From positions 248,001 to 312,000 of the forward strand of contig NZ_JAPEOS010000001.1 in NCBI RefSeq assembly GCF_026340975.1: 64,000 bases of DNA, read 5' to 3'. The translations under genes were made by a program, and so were the position numbers. The notes below the pieces were generated by a model. It saw only the letters and a list, made by a program, of their open reading frames with translations, searched no databases and was not told where the DNA came from. Shown here one piece after another: positions 17,082 to 25,230 of this stretch. Each line of letters begins with the position of its first letter. The first letter of the stretch is position 1. This stretch comes from Streptomyces sp. NBC_01214 (GTDB lineage Bacteria > Actinomycetota > Actinomycetes > Streptomycetales > Streptomycetaceae).

Positions 17082-18062
17082 CTAGTACGCCAGCGAGCGG
17101 TCGACGGCGTCGAGCACCCGGTCCAGGCCGGGCAGGTACTCGTCCTCCAGGCGGGCCGGCGGGTACGGGGCGTGGAAACCGCCCACGCGCAGGACCGGCG
17201 CCTCCAGGTGGTAGAAGCACCGCTCCGTGATGCGAGCGGCGACCTCCGCGCCCACGCCGAGGAACACCGGCGCCTCGTGGACCACCACGAGCCGACGGGT
17301 CTTCTCGACCGAGGCCTGGATCCCGTCGAAGTCGACCGGGGACATCGAGCGCAGGTCGAGGACCTCCACCGACTTGCCCTCCTCGGCGGCCGCGGCCGCG
17401 GCCTCCAGGCAGACCTTCACCATCGGGCCGTAGGCGGCCAGGGTGACGTCCGAGCCCTCGCGGCTCACGCGCGCCTTGTGCAGCTCACCGGGGATGGCGT
17501 CGAAGTCGACCTCGCCCTTGTCCCAGTAGCGGCGCTTCGGCTCGAAGAAGATCACCGGGTCGTCGCTGAGGATCGCCTGCTGGAGCATCCAGTAGGCGTC
17601 GCTCGCGTTCGAGGGGGAGACCACCTTGAGGCCCGGCACGTGCGCGAAGAGCGCCTCGGGGGACTCGCTGTGGTGCTCGACCGCGCCGATGCCGCCCGCG
17701 TACGGGATGCGCACGACGACGGGCATCTTGACCTTGCCCAGGGCGCGCGCGTGCATCTTCGCGAGCTGCGTGACGATCTGGTCGTACGCGGGGAAGACGA
17801 AACCGTCGAACTGGATCTCCACGACCGGCCGGTACCCGCGCAGGGCCAGGCCGATGGCGGTGCCGACGATGCCCGACTCGGCGAGCGGGGTGTCGATGAC
17901 CCGCTCCTCGCCGAAGTCCTTCTGCAGGCCGTCGGTGATCCGGAAGACGCCGCCGAGCTTGCCAACGTCCTCACCCATGATCAGGACCTTGGGGTCCTGC
18001 TCCAGCGCCTTGCGCAGCGACTCGTTGAGCGCCTTGGCGATCGACATCTTTTCGACAGCCAT
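17082..18062 (-). CDS. bkdB: Branched-chain 2-oxoacid dehydrogenase E1 beta, copy 1
   Basis: A 326-residue transketolase-like subunit. Signatures include MGEDVGKLGGVFRITDGLQK (about residues 29-48), DTPLAESGIVGTAIG, the FEPKRRYW segment and a C-terminal transketolase domain with VEVLDLRSMSPVDFDG. With E1alpha it decarboxylates branched-chain 2-oxoacids using thiamine diphosphate and acylates lipoyl-E2. The ATG at 18062 overlaps the E1alpha stop (ATGA), so translation is coupled. It is closely similar to the second copy at 36319. Confidence 0.94.
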   Translation of the reverse strand: MAVEKMSIAKALNESLRKALEQDPKVLIMGEDVGKLGGVFRITDGLQKDFGEERVIDTPLAESGIVGTAIGLALRGYRPVVEIQFDGFVFPAYDQIVTQLAKMHARALGKVKMPVVVRIPYAGGIGAVEHHSESPEALFAHVPGLKVVSPSNASDAYWMLQQAILSDDPVIFFEPKRRYWDKGEVDFDAIPGELHKARVSREGSDVTLAAYGPMVKVCLEAAAAAAEEGKSVEVLDLRSMSPVDFDGIQASVEKTRRLVVVHEAPVFLGVGAEVAARITERCFYHLEAPVLRVGGFHAPYPPARLEDEYLPGLDRVLDAVDRSLAY

Positions 18063-19264
18063 CAGTGACCCTCCTCGAAGGACGCGAGGTAGGCGGCGAA
18101 CTGGGCGCGCTCCTCGTCGACGAGCGCGTGCCCGTCCGCGTAGACGTTCTCGAAGATCGCCATGGTGTCCGGGTCGGGCATGGCGCGCACGGCCTCGCGC
18201 ACGCGCTTGCCCATCGCCTCGCTCTCCGCCTCGAGCTCCGTGAAGAACGCCTCGTCGGCGCCCCCGGTGGCCAGCAGGTGGGCCTTCAGGCGCAGGATCG
18301 GGTCCTTGGCCTCCCAGGCCGCCGTCTCCTCGTCCCGCCGGTACTTCGTCGGGTCGTCGGAGGTGGTGTGCGCGCCCATGCGGTACGTGAACGCCTCGAC
18401 CAGGGTCGGGCCCTCGCCGCGGCGGGCCCGGTCCAGGGCCCAGCGGGTCACGGCCAGGCAGGCCAGCACGTCGTTGCCGTCGACGCGGACGCCCGGGAAG
18501 CCGAAGCCCTGCGCGCGCTGGTAGAGCGGCACGCGCATCTGGCGCTCGGTCGGCTCGGAGATCGCCCACTGGTTGTTCTGGCAGAAGAACACCACAGGGG
18601 AGTTGTAGACGGCGGAGAAGGTGAACGCCTCCGCGACGTCACCCTGGCTGGACGCACCGTCACCGAAATAGGCGATGACCGCGGAGTCCGCGCCGTCCTT
18701 GGCCACACCCATCGCGTAACCGGTCGCGTGCAGCGTCTGCGAGCCGATGACGATCGTGTAGAGGTGGAAGTTGTTGGTGTTCGGGTCCCAGCCGCCGTGG
18801 TTCACGCCGCGGAACATGCCGAGCAGGTTGGTCGGGTCGACCCCGCGGCACCAGGCCACGCCGTGCTCGCGGTACGTCGGGAAGACGTAGTCCTCGTCGT
18901 TCAGCGCCCGGCCGGAGCCGATCTGCGCGGCCTCCTGGCCCAGCAGCGAGGCCCACAGGCCCAGCTCGCCCTGACGCTGCAGGGCGGTCGCCTCGCCGTC
19001 GAACCGACGGGTCATGACCATGTCGCGGTACAGCCCGCGCAGGTCCTCGGTGGTGATGTCGGCGACGAAGGGGGCGAACTCGGCGTTCTCCGCGTTGTCG
19101 ACGCGGTCCCCTTCGGGCGTCAGCAGCTGTACGAGCTGAGGTACGGCGTCCTGCGTCTGCGCGGTGGCAGCGGCGGGCTTGGCGGCGGCGTTCGCCGCGC
19201 CTGCCGCCCGCTTGGTGCCGCTGCTGCGTCGCGGCTTGCGCGCGGCAGTGCTCTCCACGGTCAC
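18062..19264 (-). CDS. bkdA: Branched-chain 2-oxoacid dehydrogenase E1 alpha, copy 1
   Basis: A 400-residue thiamine diphosphate subunit. The ThDP/Mg motif is visible as GDGASSQGDVAEAF followed by FFCQNNQWAIS (about residues 196-230), and the phosphorylation-loop-like region as YRMGAHTTSDDPTKYR. It has an unusual N-terminal 45-residue Ala/Lys/Thr-rich extension that should be disordered. The start is the GTG at 19264, with GGAGG upstream. It heads the E1alpha-E1beta-E2 operon. A 309-base divergent region separates it from an orphan response regulator. No Lrp gene is adjacent, unlike copy 2. Confidence 0.94.
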   Translation of the reverse strand: MTVESTAARKPRRSSGTKRAAGAANAAAKPAAATAQTQDAVPQLVQLLTPEGDRVDNAENAEFAPFVADITTEDLRGLYRDMVMTRRFDGEATALQRQGELGLWASLLGQEAAQIGSGRALNDEDYVFPTYREHGVAWCRGVDPTNLLGMFRGVNHGGWDPNTNNFHLYTIVIGSQTLHATGYAMGVAKDGADSAVIAYFGDGASSQGDVAEAFTFSAVYNSPVVFFCQNNQWAISEPTERQMRVPLYQRAQGFGFPGVRVDGNDVLACLAVTRWALDRARRGEGPTLVEAFTYRMGAHTTSDDPTKYRRDEETAAWEAKDPILRLKAHLLATGGADEAFFTELEAESEAMGKRVREAVRAMPDPDTMAIFENVYADGHALVDEERAQFAAYLASFEEGH

Positions 19265-19456
19265 GTGTGCTCCTCCGTCGGTCCGGCACCCGGGTTCTCC
19301 GGGGTCCAGTGCGGCTCACCTGTATCCGTAACGAGCGCACGGGGTGGGTGCGCTTCGCGTACGGGGATTCAGGCGTGACAGGTGTCCCGGCGAGTGCCCT
19401 GCGCAATGCACGTTACCCAGTGCGCCGCATAACTGCGAAACCCCGTTTGACCTGCG

Positions 19457-19482
19457 TTTTTGCTTGGATTTCCTAGTAAAAA
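19457..19482. promoter_or_regulatory. AT-rich palindrome in the bkd copy 1 / response-regulator intergenic region
   Basis: The 309-base divergent gap (19265-19573) contains an imperfect 26-bp palindrome with arms TTTTTGCTTGGA and TCCTAGTAAAAA, matching at 10 of 13 positions per arm. It stands out as the most AT-rich patch for several kilobases. Lrp/AsnC-type factors prefer such sites, so an Lrp-like operator for bkdA is a reasonable inference. A GGGAACAAC repeat pair follows at about 19492 and 19528. Confidence 0.5.
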
Positions 19483-19573
19483 CACAGCAACGGGAACAAC
19501 CACTGGTCACAGCCTTGCAGGGGCCGGGAACAACGGCACGTTATCCCGGGTAACTCCGGCAGGGAAGGGGTGA

Positions 19574-20254
19574 GTGTGTGAAACTGACTTCGTGCGCGAA
19601 GACGGAAAAATCAAGGTATTCCTCCTGGACGACCACGAAGTGGTGCGTCGCGGCGTCCACGAGCTCTTGTCGGTCGAAGAGGACATCGAGATCGTCGGCG
19701 AAGCCGGCACCGCCGCCGACGCGCTGGTCCGCATCCCCGCCACCCGTCCCGACGTGGCCGTCCTCGACGTCCGGCTCCCCGACGGCAGCGGCGTGGAGGT
19801 CTGCCGCGAGGTGCGCTCGCAGGACGAGGACGTCAAGTGCCTGATGCTGACCTCCTTCGCCGACGACGAGGCGCTGTTCGACGCGATCATGGCGGGCGCC
19901 TCCGGTTACGTGCTCAAGGCGATCCGCGGCAATGAGCTGCTGAGCGCCGTACGCGACGTCGCCGCCGGCAGGTCGCTGCTGGACCCGGTCGCCACCGCCC
20001 GCGTGCTGGAGCGGCTGCGCGACGGCGGCAGGAACGGCCGGGGCGACGACCGCCTCGCCCACCTCACCGAGCAGGAGCGGAAGATCCTCGACCTGATCGG
20101 CGAGGGCCTGACCAACCGCGTCATCGGCGAGCGGCTGCACCTGGCCGAGAAGACCATCAAGAACTACGTCTCCAGCCTGCTCTCCAAGCTGGGCATGGAG
20201 CGCCGCTCCCAGGCCGCGGCCTACGTGGCCCGCCTACAGGCCGAACGGCGCTGA
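19574..20254 (+). CDS. Orphan NarL/FixJ response regulator, DevR/OsdR-like
   Basis: A 226-residue regulator. The receiver domain has the acidic pair Asp19-Asp20, phosphoacceptor Asp65 in VLDVRLPD and the LKAIRG segment near residue 115. The C-terminal LuxR helix-turn-helix is LTEQERKILDLIGEGLTNRV then KTIKNYVSSLLSKLGMERRS. No histidine kinase gene is adjacent, so it is an orphan. Sequence and position recall the S. coelicolor SCO3818 regulator, related to DevR/DosR-type hypoxia regulators. The start is the GTG at 19574 with GGGAAGGGG upstream. A DosR-like box lies 50 bases downstream, in front of the PPOX gene. Confidence 0.88.
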   Translation: MCETDFVREDGKIKVFLLDDHEVVRRGVHELLSVEEDIEIVGEAGTAADALVRIPATRPDVAVLDVRLPDGSGVEVCREVRSQDEDVKCLMLTSFADDEALFDAIMAGASGYVLKAIRGNELLSAVRDVAAGRSLLDPVATARVLERLRDGGRNGRGDDRLAHLTEQERKILDLIGEGLTNRVIGERLHLAEKTIKNYVSSLLSKLGMERRSQAAAYVARLQAERR

Positions 20255-20305
20255 CCCCGCCGCCCGCGCCGCGGCGGTACGGGTTCCACGGGGCCCGGCG
20301 CTGCC

Positions 20306-20325
20306 TTCGGGACCAACGTCCCCGG
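20306..20325. promoter_or_regulatory. DosR/DevR-type box upstream of the PPOX gene
   Basis: TTCGGGACCAACGTCCCCGG fits the mycobacterial DosR pattern (TTSGGGAC, three bases, GTCCCSAA) in its first half and core, failing only in the last two positions. It sits 57 bases before the PPOX ATG and 51 bases after the DevR-like regulator gene. Confidence 0.6.
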
Positions 20326-20381
20326 TCCTCGGGGCGGGCTGCCCTTCCCCGGCGGGGTGTCGGTGACCGAGAGTGGACGGC

Positions 20382-20798
20382 ATGTCCTCCGAGGAACTCC
20401 ACGCCGTCGAACTGCTGCGCCGGGTGCCGTACGGCCGCGTGGCCACCAGCATGCGCGCGCTGCCCTTCCTCGCGCTCGCCCGGCACATCGTGGTGGACGG
20501 CAGGGTGCTCTTGAGAATGCATTCCGGTTTCGGCTACCACCAGGCCTGCAACGGCAGTGTGGTGGCCTACGGGGCCGACAATTCCCATTCACCGGACCCC
20601 GAGCTCTGGTCGGTCCAGTTCACCGGTACGGCGCAGGTCGTCGAGCCCACCAACGCCGAGCTGGAGCTGTTTGGTCCGGTTCCGCATTTCATCGACGGAC
20701 AGGTCTTCGACCCCGTCTACATGCGGATCGAACCCCAGTTCGTCACTGTGCACTCACTCGTACGCATTCCGGACCGGCAGTACCAACACGCACTCTGA
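20382..20798 (+). CDS. Pyridoxamine-phosphate-oxidase-family flavin-binding protein
   Basis: A 138-residue split-barrel protein. Typical family features are the opening helix ELHAVELLRRVPYGRVATSM, the strand RHIVVDGRVLLRMHSG and a later SVQFTGTAQVVEP segment. It resembles the FMN- or heme-binding proteins often found in actinobacterial dormancy regulons. The ATG at 20382 is preferred. An in-frame GTG three codons earlier is possible. Its position behind a DosR-like box, next to a DevR-like regulator, suggests control by oxygen or redox state. The unit ends with a strong bidirectional terminator. Confidence 0.8.
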   Translation: MSSEELHAVELLRRVPYGRVATSMRALPFLALARHIVVDGRVLLRMHSGFGYHQACNGSVVAYGADNSHSPDPELWSVQFTGTAQVVEPTNAELELFGPVPHFIDGQVFDPVYMRIEPQFVTVHSLVRIPDRQYQHAL

Positions 20799-20821
20799 CC
20801 CGCGCTCACGCGGATACGGGA

Positions 20822-20855
20822 ACGGGCCCGGCGGAATTGATTCCGCCGGGCCCGT
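20822..20855. terminator. Bidirectional terminator between PPOX and kinase genes
   Basis: A perfect 15-bp inverted repeat (20822-20836 and 20841-20855) around a 4-base loop lies between two convergent stops. The AT-rich apex and GC-rich base fit a terminator in both directions. Confidence 0.8.
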
Positions 20856-20869
20856 CCGCGCATCCGTAC

Positions 20870-22504
20870 TCACTCCTCCGAGTTGGTGCCGCCGCCACCG
20901 CCACCGGGGCCGCCGGCACCGCCGGCACCACCGGCACCGCCGCTCGTCTCCGTGGGCTTGGTCGGCGTCGCCGTCGGCGGCTTCGTCGGCGGGGTCGTCG
21001 CCGGCTTCGTCGGCGCCGAGCTGCTCGGCGAGGCCGTACCCGTCGGCGTGTGCGTCGCGGTGGCCGTCGGCGTCGGGCTGAAGCTCTGTGTCCGGCTGCG
21101 GGTGGGCGGCGGCGAATTGTCGTTGGTGGCCGGAGGGTTGTCCTGGGTCTGCGGCGGCTGGGTGAGGTTCGGGGAGGCGGACTTGCTCGGTTCGTCGCCC
21201 GGGGTGGTCTGGGTGGTCTCGGGCTTCTTGTTGTCGGCCTTGCCCACGCTGTTGACGGCGTAGGCCACGCCGCCCATGACCGCGACGACCGCGAGGACCG
21301 CGAACAGCCACGCCTTCCAGCGGCTGCCGCCGCCACCGCGGTCGTCGTAGCCGTCATAGCCGTCGTAGCCGCCGTTGCCGGCCTGGCCGTGGCCGCCGGG
21401 GAAGGCCGAGCCGTCGTCCGGGTTCAGCGACGGCACCATCGGCGCCTGGAACTGCGAGGTCGAGGCGTGCGCCCCGTACTGCTGCCCGCCGGTTCCGCTC
21501 ACGGGCATGGCCGTGGTGGCGGCGGCGCCGCCCCGCCCGTGCGGCAGGGACATGGTGACCGGGCCGGTGCCCCAGGTGCCGGTGTTCGGCCCCTGGTCGT
21601 GCAGCATCTGGAGCGCGTACTGGACCAGCCCGCGCATCTCCTCGGCGCTCTGGAACCGGTCGTCCGGATCCTTGGCGAGGGAGCGCATGACCAGGCCGTC
21701 GAGCTCCTGCGGGAGGTGACGCCCCTCCGGAAGCTGGGAGGGCGGCACCGGCGCGTCCTGGACGTGCTGGTAGACCACCGACAGCGGGGTCTCGCCGGTG
21801 AACGGGGGCCGCAGCGCGAGCAGTTCGTAGAGCAGGCAGCCGGTCGCGTACAGGTCGGAGCGGTGGTCGACGGCCTTGCCGAGGGCCTGCTCGGGCGACA
21901 GGTACTGCGGAGTGCCCATGACCATGCCGGTCTGGGTCATCGTCGACTGGGCGCCGTGCAGGGCGCGGGCGATGCCGAAGTCCATCACCTTGACCGCGCC
22001 GGTCTCGGTGATGATGACGTTCGCGGGCTTGATGTCACGGTGCACGATGCCGTGCTGGTGCGAGTACGCGAGGGCTTCGAGCACGCCCGAGGTGATGATG
22101 AGCGCCTGCTCGGGTCCCGGAGCCTCCGCGCTGAGCAGGAGGTCGCGGATGGTGCGGCCCTCGACGAGCTCCATGACGATGTACGGGACGGTGTTCGGGC
22201 CGACCCGGTCCTCGCCCGAGTCGTACACGGCGACGACGGCGTGGTGGTTGAGTCCGGCGACGGACTGCGCCTCGCGCGTGAAGCGGGCCTTGGACACCGG
22301 GTCCTCGGCGAGGTCGGCGCGCAGCAGCTTCACGGCGACGGTGCGGCCCAGTCGGACGTCCTCGGCCGCGAACACCTCGGCCATGCCGCCGCGGCCCAGC
22401 CGGTGCGTCATCCGGTAACGGCCGTCTCCCACCAGGCCGCCGGCGCCCCATTGCTCAGGACCATCGGTCATCCCGGCGCCGTTTCCATCGGGTTCGGGTG
22501 CCAT
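20870..22504 (-). CDS. Membrane Ser/Thr protein kinase without PASTA domains
   Basis: A 544-residue Hanks-type kinase. The kinase domain spans about residues 30-290: Gly-rich loop LGRGGMAEVF, Lys59 in AVKLL, catalytic Asp157 in HRDIKPAN and Asp175 in DFGIAR, with a Thr-rich activation loop (STMTQTGMVMGTPQYLSPE). A linker with a GYDGYDGYDD repeat leads to one membrane helix near residue 400. The outer part is Pro/Thr/Ser-rich and ends in a Gly run. No PASTA repeats are visible. It is divergent from a second kinase 229 bases away, so the pair probably shares a regulatory region. Confidence 0.93.
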   Translation of the reverse strand: MAPEPDGNGAGMTDGPEQWGAGGLVGDGRYRMTHRLGRGGMAEVFAAEDVRLGRTVAVKLLRADLAEDPVSKARFTREAQSVAGLNHHAVVAVYDSGEDRVGPNTVPYIVMELVEGRTIRDLLLSAEAPGPEQALIITSGVLEALAYSHQHGIVHRDIKPANVIITETGAVKVMDFGIARALHGAQSTMTQTGMVMGTPQYLSPEQALGKAVDHRSDLYATGCLLYELLALRPPFTGETPLSVVYQHVQDAPVPPSQLPEGRHLPQELDGLVMRSLAKDPDDRFQSAEEMRGLVQYALQMLHDQGPNTGTWGTGPVTMSLPHGRGGAAATTAMPVSGTGGQQYGAHASTSQFQAPMVPSLNPDDGSAFPGGHGQAGNGGYDGYDGYDDRGGGGSRWKAWLFAVLAVVAVMGGVAYAVNSVGKADNKKPETTQTTPGDEPSKSASPNLTQPPQTQDNPPATNDNSPPPTRSRTQSFSPTPTATATHTPTGTASPSSSAPTKPATTPPTKPPTATPTKPTETSGGAGGAGGAGGPGGGGGGTNSEE

Positions 22505-22733
22505 CAGTCCTCGCCGTCGTATCTCTCGGTCGCCGCTCAGCGGTCGGCCTCTTCGTCGGTGCTCCGGTGAACGCTACAGCCTCGGAACCGGTCACCGTTC
22601 GGACAAGGCCGCCTGTGCCCGTGTGGTCACGGAACGGGTACCTGGCTTGACGTGTGCTTGCCCTCGGGCAGACTGGGCGCCATGTGCGCCCGGCCAGCGG
22701 CGTGGGAAGACATCCCGAGGGGGAGCAACAGTC

Positions 22734-24386
22734 ATGAGCCAGGACGGCACTCAGGGCCAGTACGCGGGCGGCTCTTTGGCCGGTGGCCGTTACCAGCTAA
22801 GGGACTTGCTGGGTGCGGGCGGCATGGCGTCCGTGTACCTGGCGTACGACTCGGCCCTCGACCGGCAGGTCGCCATCAAGACGCTGCACAGCGACCTCGG
22901 CCGCGAGCAGTCCTTCCGCGAACGATTCCGCCGTGAGGCCCAGGCTGTAGCGAAACTGTCGCACACGAACATCGTCTCGGTGTTCGACACCGGCGAAGGC
23001 GAAGTGACCCGCGGCGGCGCCGCCGCGGGCGACGGCGCGGTAATGCCGTACATCGTCATGGAGTACGTGGAGGGCCAGCCGCTGGGCTCGGTCCTGGAGG
23101 AGGACATCCGCCGACACGGGGCCATGCCGGCGGACAAGGCGCTGAAGGTGACGGCCGACGTGCTGGCCGCCCTGGAGACCAGCCACGAGATGGGGCTCGT
23201 CCACCGCGACATCAAGCCCGGCAACGTCATGGTGAACAAGCGCGGCGTGGTCAAGGTGATGGACTTCGGCATCGCCCGCGCCATGCAGTCGGGGGTCACC
23301 TCGATGACGCAGACCGGCATGGTCGTCGGCACCCCCCAGTACCTCTCGCCCGAACAGGCGCTGGGGCGCGGGGTCGACGCCCGTTCCGACCTCTACTCGG
23401 TCGGCATCATGCTCTTCCAGCTGCTGACCGGGCGGATCCCGTTCGACGCGGACTCGCCGCTGGCCATCGCCTACGCCCACGTGCAGGAGGAGCCGGTCGC
23501 CCCGTCCTCCATCAACCGGTCGCTGACCCCGGCGATGGACGCGTTGGTGGCACGGGCCCTGAAGAAGAACCCGAACGAGCGTTTCCCCACGGCCGCGGCC
23601 ATGGGGGACGAGGTCGCGCGGGTGCTCGGCTCGGGGCAGACCGGGGCTCCCGTCATCGTCCAGGGCCACGGACCCCTGAGCAGCGGCGCGGGCGTGGCCT
23701 CGGCCGTGTTCCCGCCGGTGGAGTCCGGGTACCAGACGCCCCCGCAGTCGGTGCAGCAGCCGTACCAGGCGCCGCAGACCCCGACGCCGGCCCCGTACGC
23801 GCCGACGCCGGCCCCCCAGCACGCTCAGGGCGGCTACGCCTACCCGCACACGCCCCCGCCGCAGCAGCAGTACGCACCGCAGACCCCGCCCCCGTACACG
23901 ATCTCCCCGACGAGCGCGCCGTCCGCGGCGTCCGGTGACGGCAAGCGGAACCGGCCGGTGGTCATCGGCGCGATCGCCGTGGCCCTGCTGGCCGTCGGCG
24001 GGCTGATCGTGGCGATCTCGATGAACGGGGACGACAAGGACAAGGGCAACACGACGGCGGACCCGGGGAGCTCCGCGTCGGCCTCCGCGAAGGCCGGGTA
24101 CAAGGGGCCCGACCTGACGCGCACGATCGACCCCAAGAAGTGCTCGGAGCCGGTGAAGCACTACAGCGAGGCCGGCAAGTACTCGGCGCCGGACCTCAAG
24201 TACAAGAACCTGCTCTCCGTGAAGGAGTGCATCCAGGCCTCGCGCGGCAAGTACAAGATCGTGGAGAAGGACGAGGCCGTGTACGGCAAGGACACGGTGC
24301 TGTTCCAGTCCCCGGCCGCCGGCGAGAAGATCGACAAGGAAGGCACGGAGTACACGCTGACCGTGTCGACCGGCAACCCCGAATAG
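22734..24386 (+). CDS. Membrane Ser/Thr protein kinase with one PASTA-like domain
   Basis: A 550-residue Hanks-type kinase. Kinase signatures: LGAGGMASVY, Lys49 in AIKTL, Asp159 in HRDIKPGN, Asp177 in DFGIAR, and an activation loop nearly identical to the neighbour's. A Pro/Gln-rich linker (about residues 310-395) precedes a membrane helix (about 405-425). The extracellular tail ends in a single PASTA-like unit, with LLSVKECIQASRGKYKIV and FQSPAAGEKIDKEGTEYTLT. The ATG at 22734 has GAGGGGGAG upstream. Possible ligands are peptidoglycan fragments, as for PknB-type kinases. Two hairpins and a short repeat follow the stop. Confidence 0.93.
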   Translation: MSQDGTQGQYAGGSLAGGRYQLRDLLGAGGMASVYLAYDSALDRQVAIKTLHSDLGREQSFRERFRREAQAVAKLSHTNIVSVFDTGEGEVTRGGAAAGDGAVMPYIVMEYVEGQPLGSVLEEDIRRHGAMPADKALKVTADVLAALETSHEMGLVHRDIKPGNVMVNKRGVVKVMDFGIARAMQSGVTSMTQTGMVVGTPQYLSPEQALGRGVDARSDLYSVGIMLFQLLTGRIPFDADSPLAIAYAHVQEEPVAPSSINRSLTPAMDALVARALKKNPNERFPTAAAMGDEVARVLGSGQTGAPVIVQGHGPLSSGAGVASAVFPPVESGYQTPPQSVQQPYQAPQTPTPAPYAPTPAPQHAQGGYAYPHTPPPQQQYAPQTPPPYTISPTSAPSAASGDGKRNRPVVIGAIAVALLAVGGLIVAISMNGDDKDKGNTTADPGSSASASAKAGYKGPDLTRTIDPKKCSEPVKHYSEAGKYSAPDLKYKNLLSVKECIQASRGKYKIVEKDEAVYGKDTVLFQSPAAGEKIDKEGTEYTLTVSTGNPE

Positions 24387-24388
24387 CG

Positions 24389-24420
24389 CGCCGGGCGCCG
24401 CCACGCGGCGGCGCCCGGCG
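24389..24420 (+). terminator. First hairpin after the second kinase gene
   Basis: A perfect 14-bp stem (24389-24402 and 24407-24420) with a 4-base loop starts two bases past the stop codon. It has no T-run. Confidence 0.65.
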
Positions 24421-24454
24421 GCGCAGTGCGCAGCGCAGTGCGCAGCGCAGTGCG
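24421..24454. repeat. 12-bp tandem repeat between two hairpins
   Basis: The unit GCGCAGTGCGCA is present 2.8 times without mismatch. It fills the gap between the two terminator hairpins behind the kinase gene. Its role is unknown. It could be a slippage product. Confidence 0.85.
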
Positions 24455-24459
24455 ACACA

Positions 24460-24504
24460 CCGGCATCCCGGGCACCCCAATGGGGCGCCCGGGATGCCGG
24501 TTTT
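24460..24504 (+). terminator. Rho-independent terminator with T-run
   Basis: Arms 24460-24478 and 24482-24500 form a 19-position stem with a single mismatch and a 3-base loop, followed by TTTT. This is the clearest intrinsic terminator in the window. Confidence 0.85.
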
Positions 24505-24581
24505 GCCCCACTATGTAAATCTGGGCGCATATCTCTGACGCGCAGCGAGCAGCTCGTGGCTCGGGACGGGAGGGGCTCGCC

Positions 24582-25130
24582 GTGATCCAAGGCTTCCGCC
24601 CGCCGCACTGGCTGGCCTGCGCAGTCCTCGCCGCCGCCACCCTCGCGCCCACCGCTTCCGCGTACGCCGGCCCCTTCCTCACCCCGGCCCGACAGGCCAC
24701 CGCACCCGCCGCGCCCGACGACCCCTACGAGGAACTGGCCGGCAGCGTCGCCGGGGTCGGGCGCGACCGCCCCGGGCGGCCGGTCGGCGAGCCCGCCAAC
24801 CCGGAGCTGACGGTGGCCTCCCGGCCGCTGCTGCCGGTGCGACCCCCGCACACCGGGCACACGGAGCCCACCGAGCGCACCCGGACCACCCCGCCGCCGC
24901 CGTCGCCGCCCCTGCCACCGCCGACCGCCGCCGTAGCCACCCCGAGCCCGCCGGAAACCGCCGCCGTAGCCGCCCCGAGCCCGCCGCCGGCGGTGGTCAC
25001 CGCCCTCGACACCGCCCCCAACGACCGGGCCGCCGACCTGGCCGCGCACATACTGCCGCTCGGCACCGGATTCGCCCTGATGGGCCTCGGTCTCGGCTAC
25101 CTCGGGATGCGTCTGCGCCGGGGGATCTGA
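24582..25130 (+). CDS. Small exported Pro-rich protein with C-terminal membrane helix
   Basis: A 182-residue protein with a GTG start. It has an N-terminal signal sequence (LACAVLAAATLAPTASAYAG, probable cleavage after ASA or AYA near residue 28), a long Pro/Thr/Ala-rich middle with repeated PSPP motifs, and a C-terminal hydrophobic helix (HILPLGTGFALMGLGLGYLG, about residues 156-175) followed by RLRRGI. This architecture fits a cell-wall-spanning or membrane-anchored linker protein. No enzyme domain is seen. It has its own unit between a terminator and the PadR gene. Confidence 0.7.
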   Translation: MIQGFRPPHWLACAVLAAATLAPTASAYAGPFLTPARQATAPAAPDDPYEELAGSVAGVGRDRPGRPVGEPANPELTVASRPLLPVRPPHTGHTEPTERTRTTPPPPSPPLPPPTAAVATPSPPETAAVAAPSPPPAVVTALDTAPNDRAADLAAHILPLGTGFALMGLGLGYLGMRLRRGI

Positions 25131-25202
25131 GCGGCCCGGGCCTCCCCCTCCGGGCGGGCGTCCCCCGCACGACGTACGCCTCAGGACGGTTGCCGGGAGT
25201 GA

Positions 25203-25230
25203 ACATACTCGGTATACATACCGAGTATGT
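25203..25230. promoter_or_regulatory. PadR operator palindrome overlapping the padR start
   Basis: Two perfect 13-bp arms (ACATACTCGGTAT and ATACCGAGTATGT) flank a 2-base centre. The right arm contains the padR ATG. The ATACT/AGTAT core and overlap with the start codon fit PadR autorepression. A TATACA-like -10 lies in the centre. Confidence 0.82.

Noticed and set aside
24421..24454. Possible replication origin or iteron
   Set aside because: The repeat is short, lies between two terminators and has no DnaA-box-like sequence.
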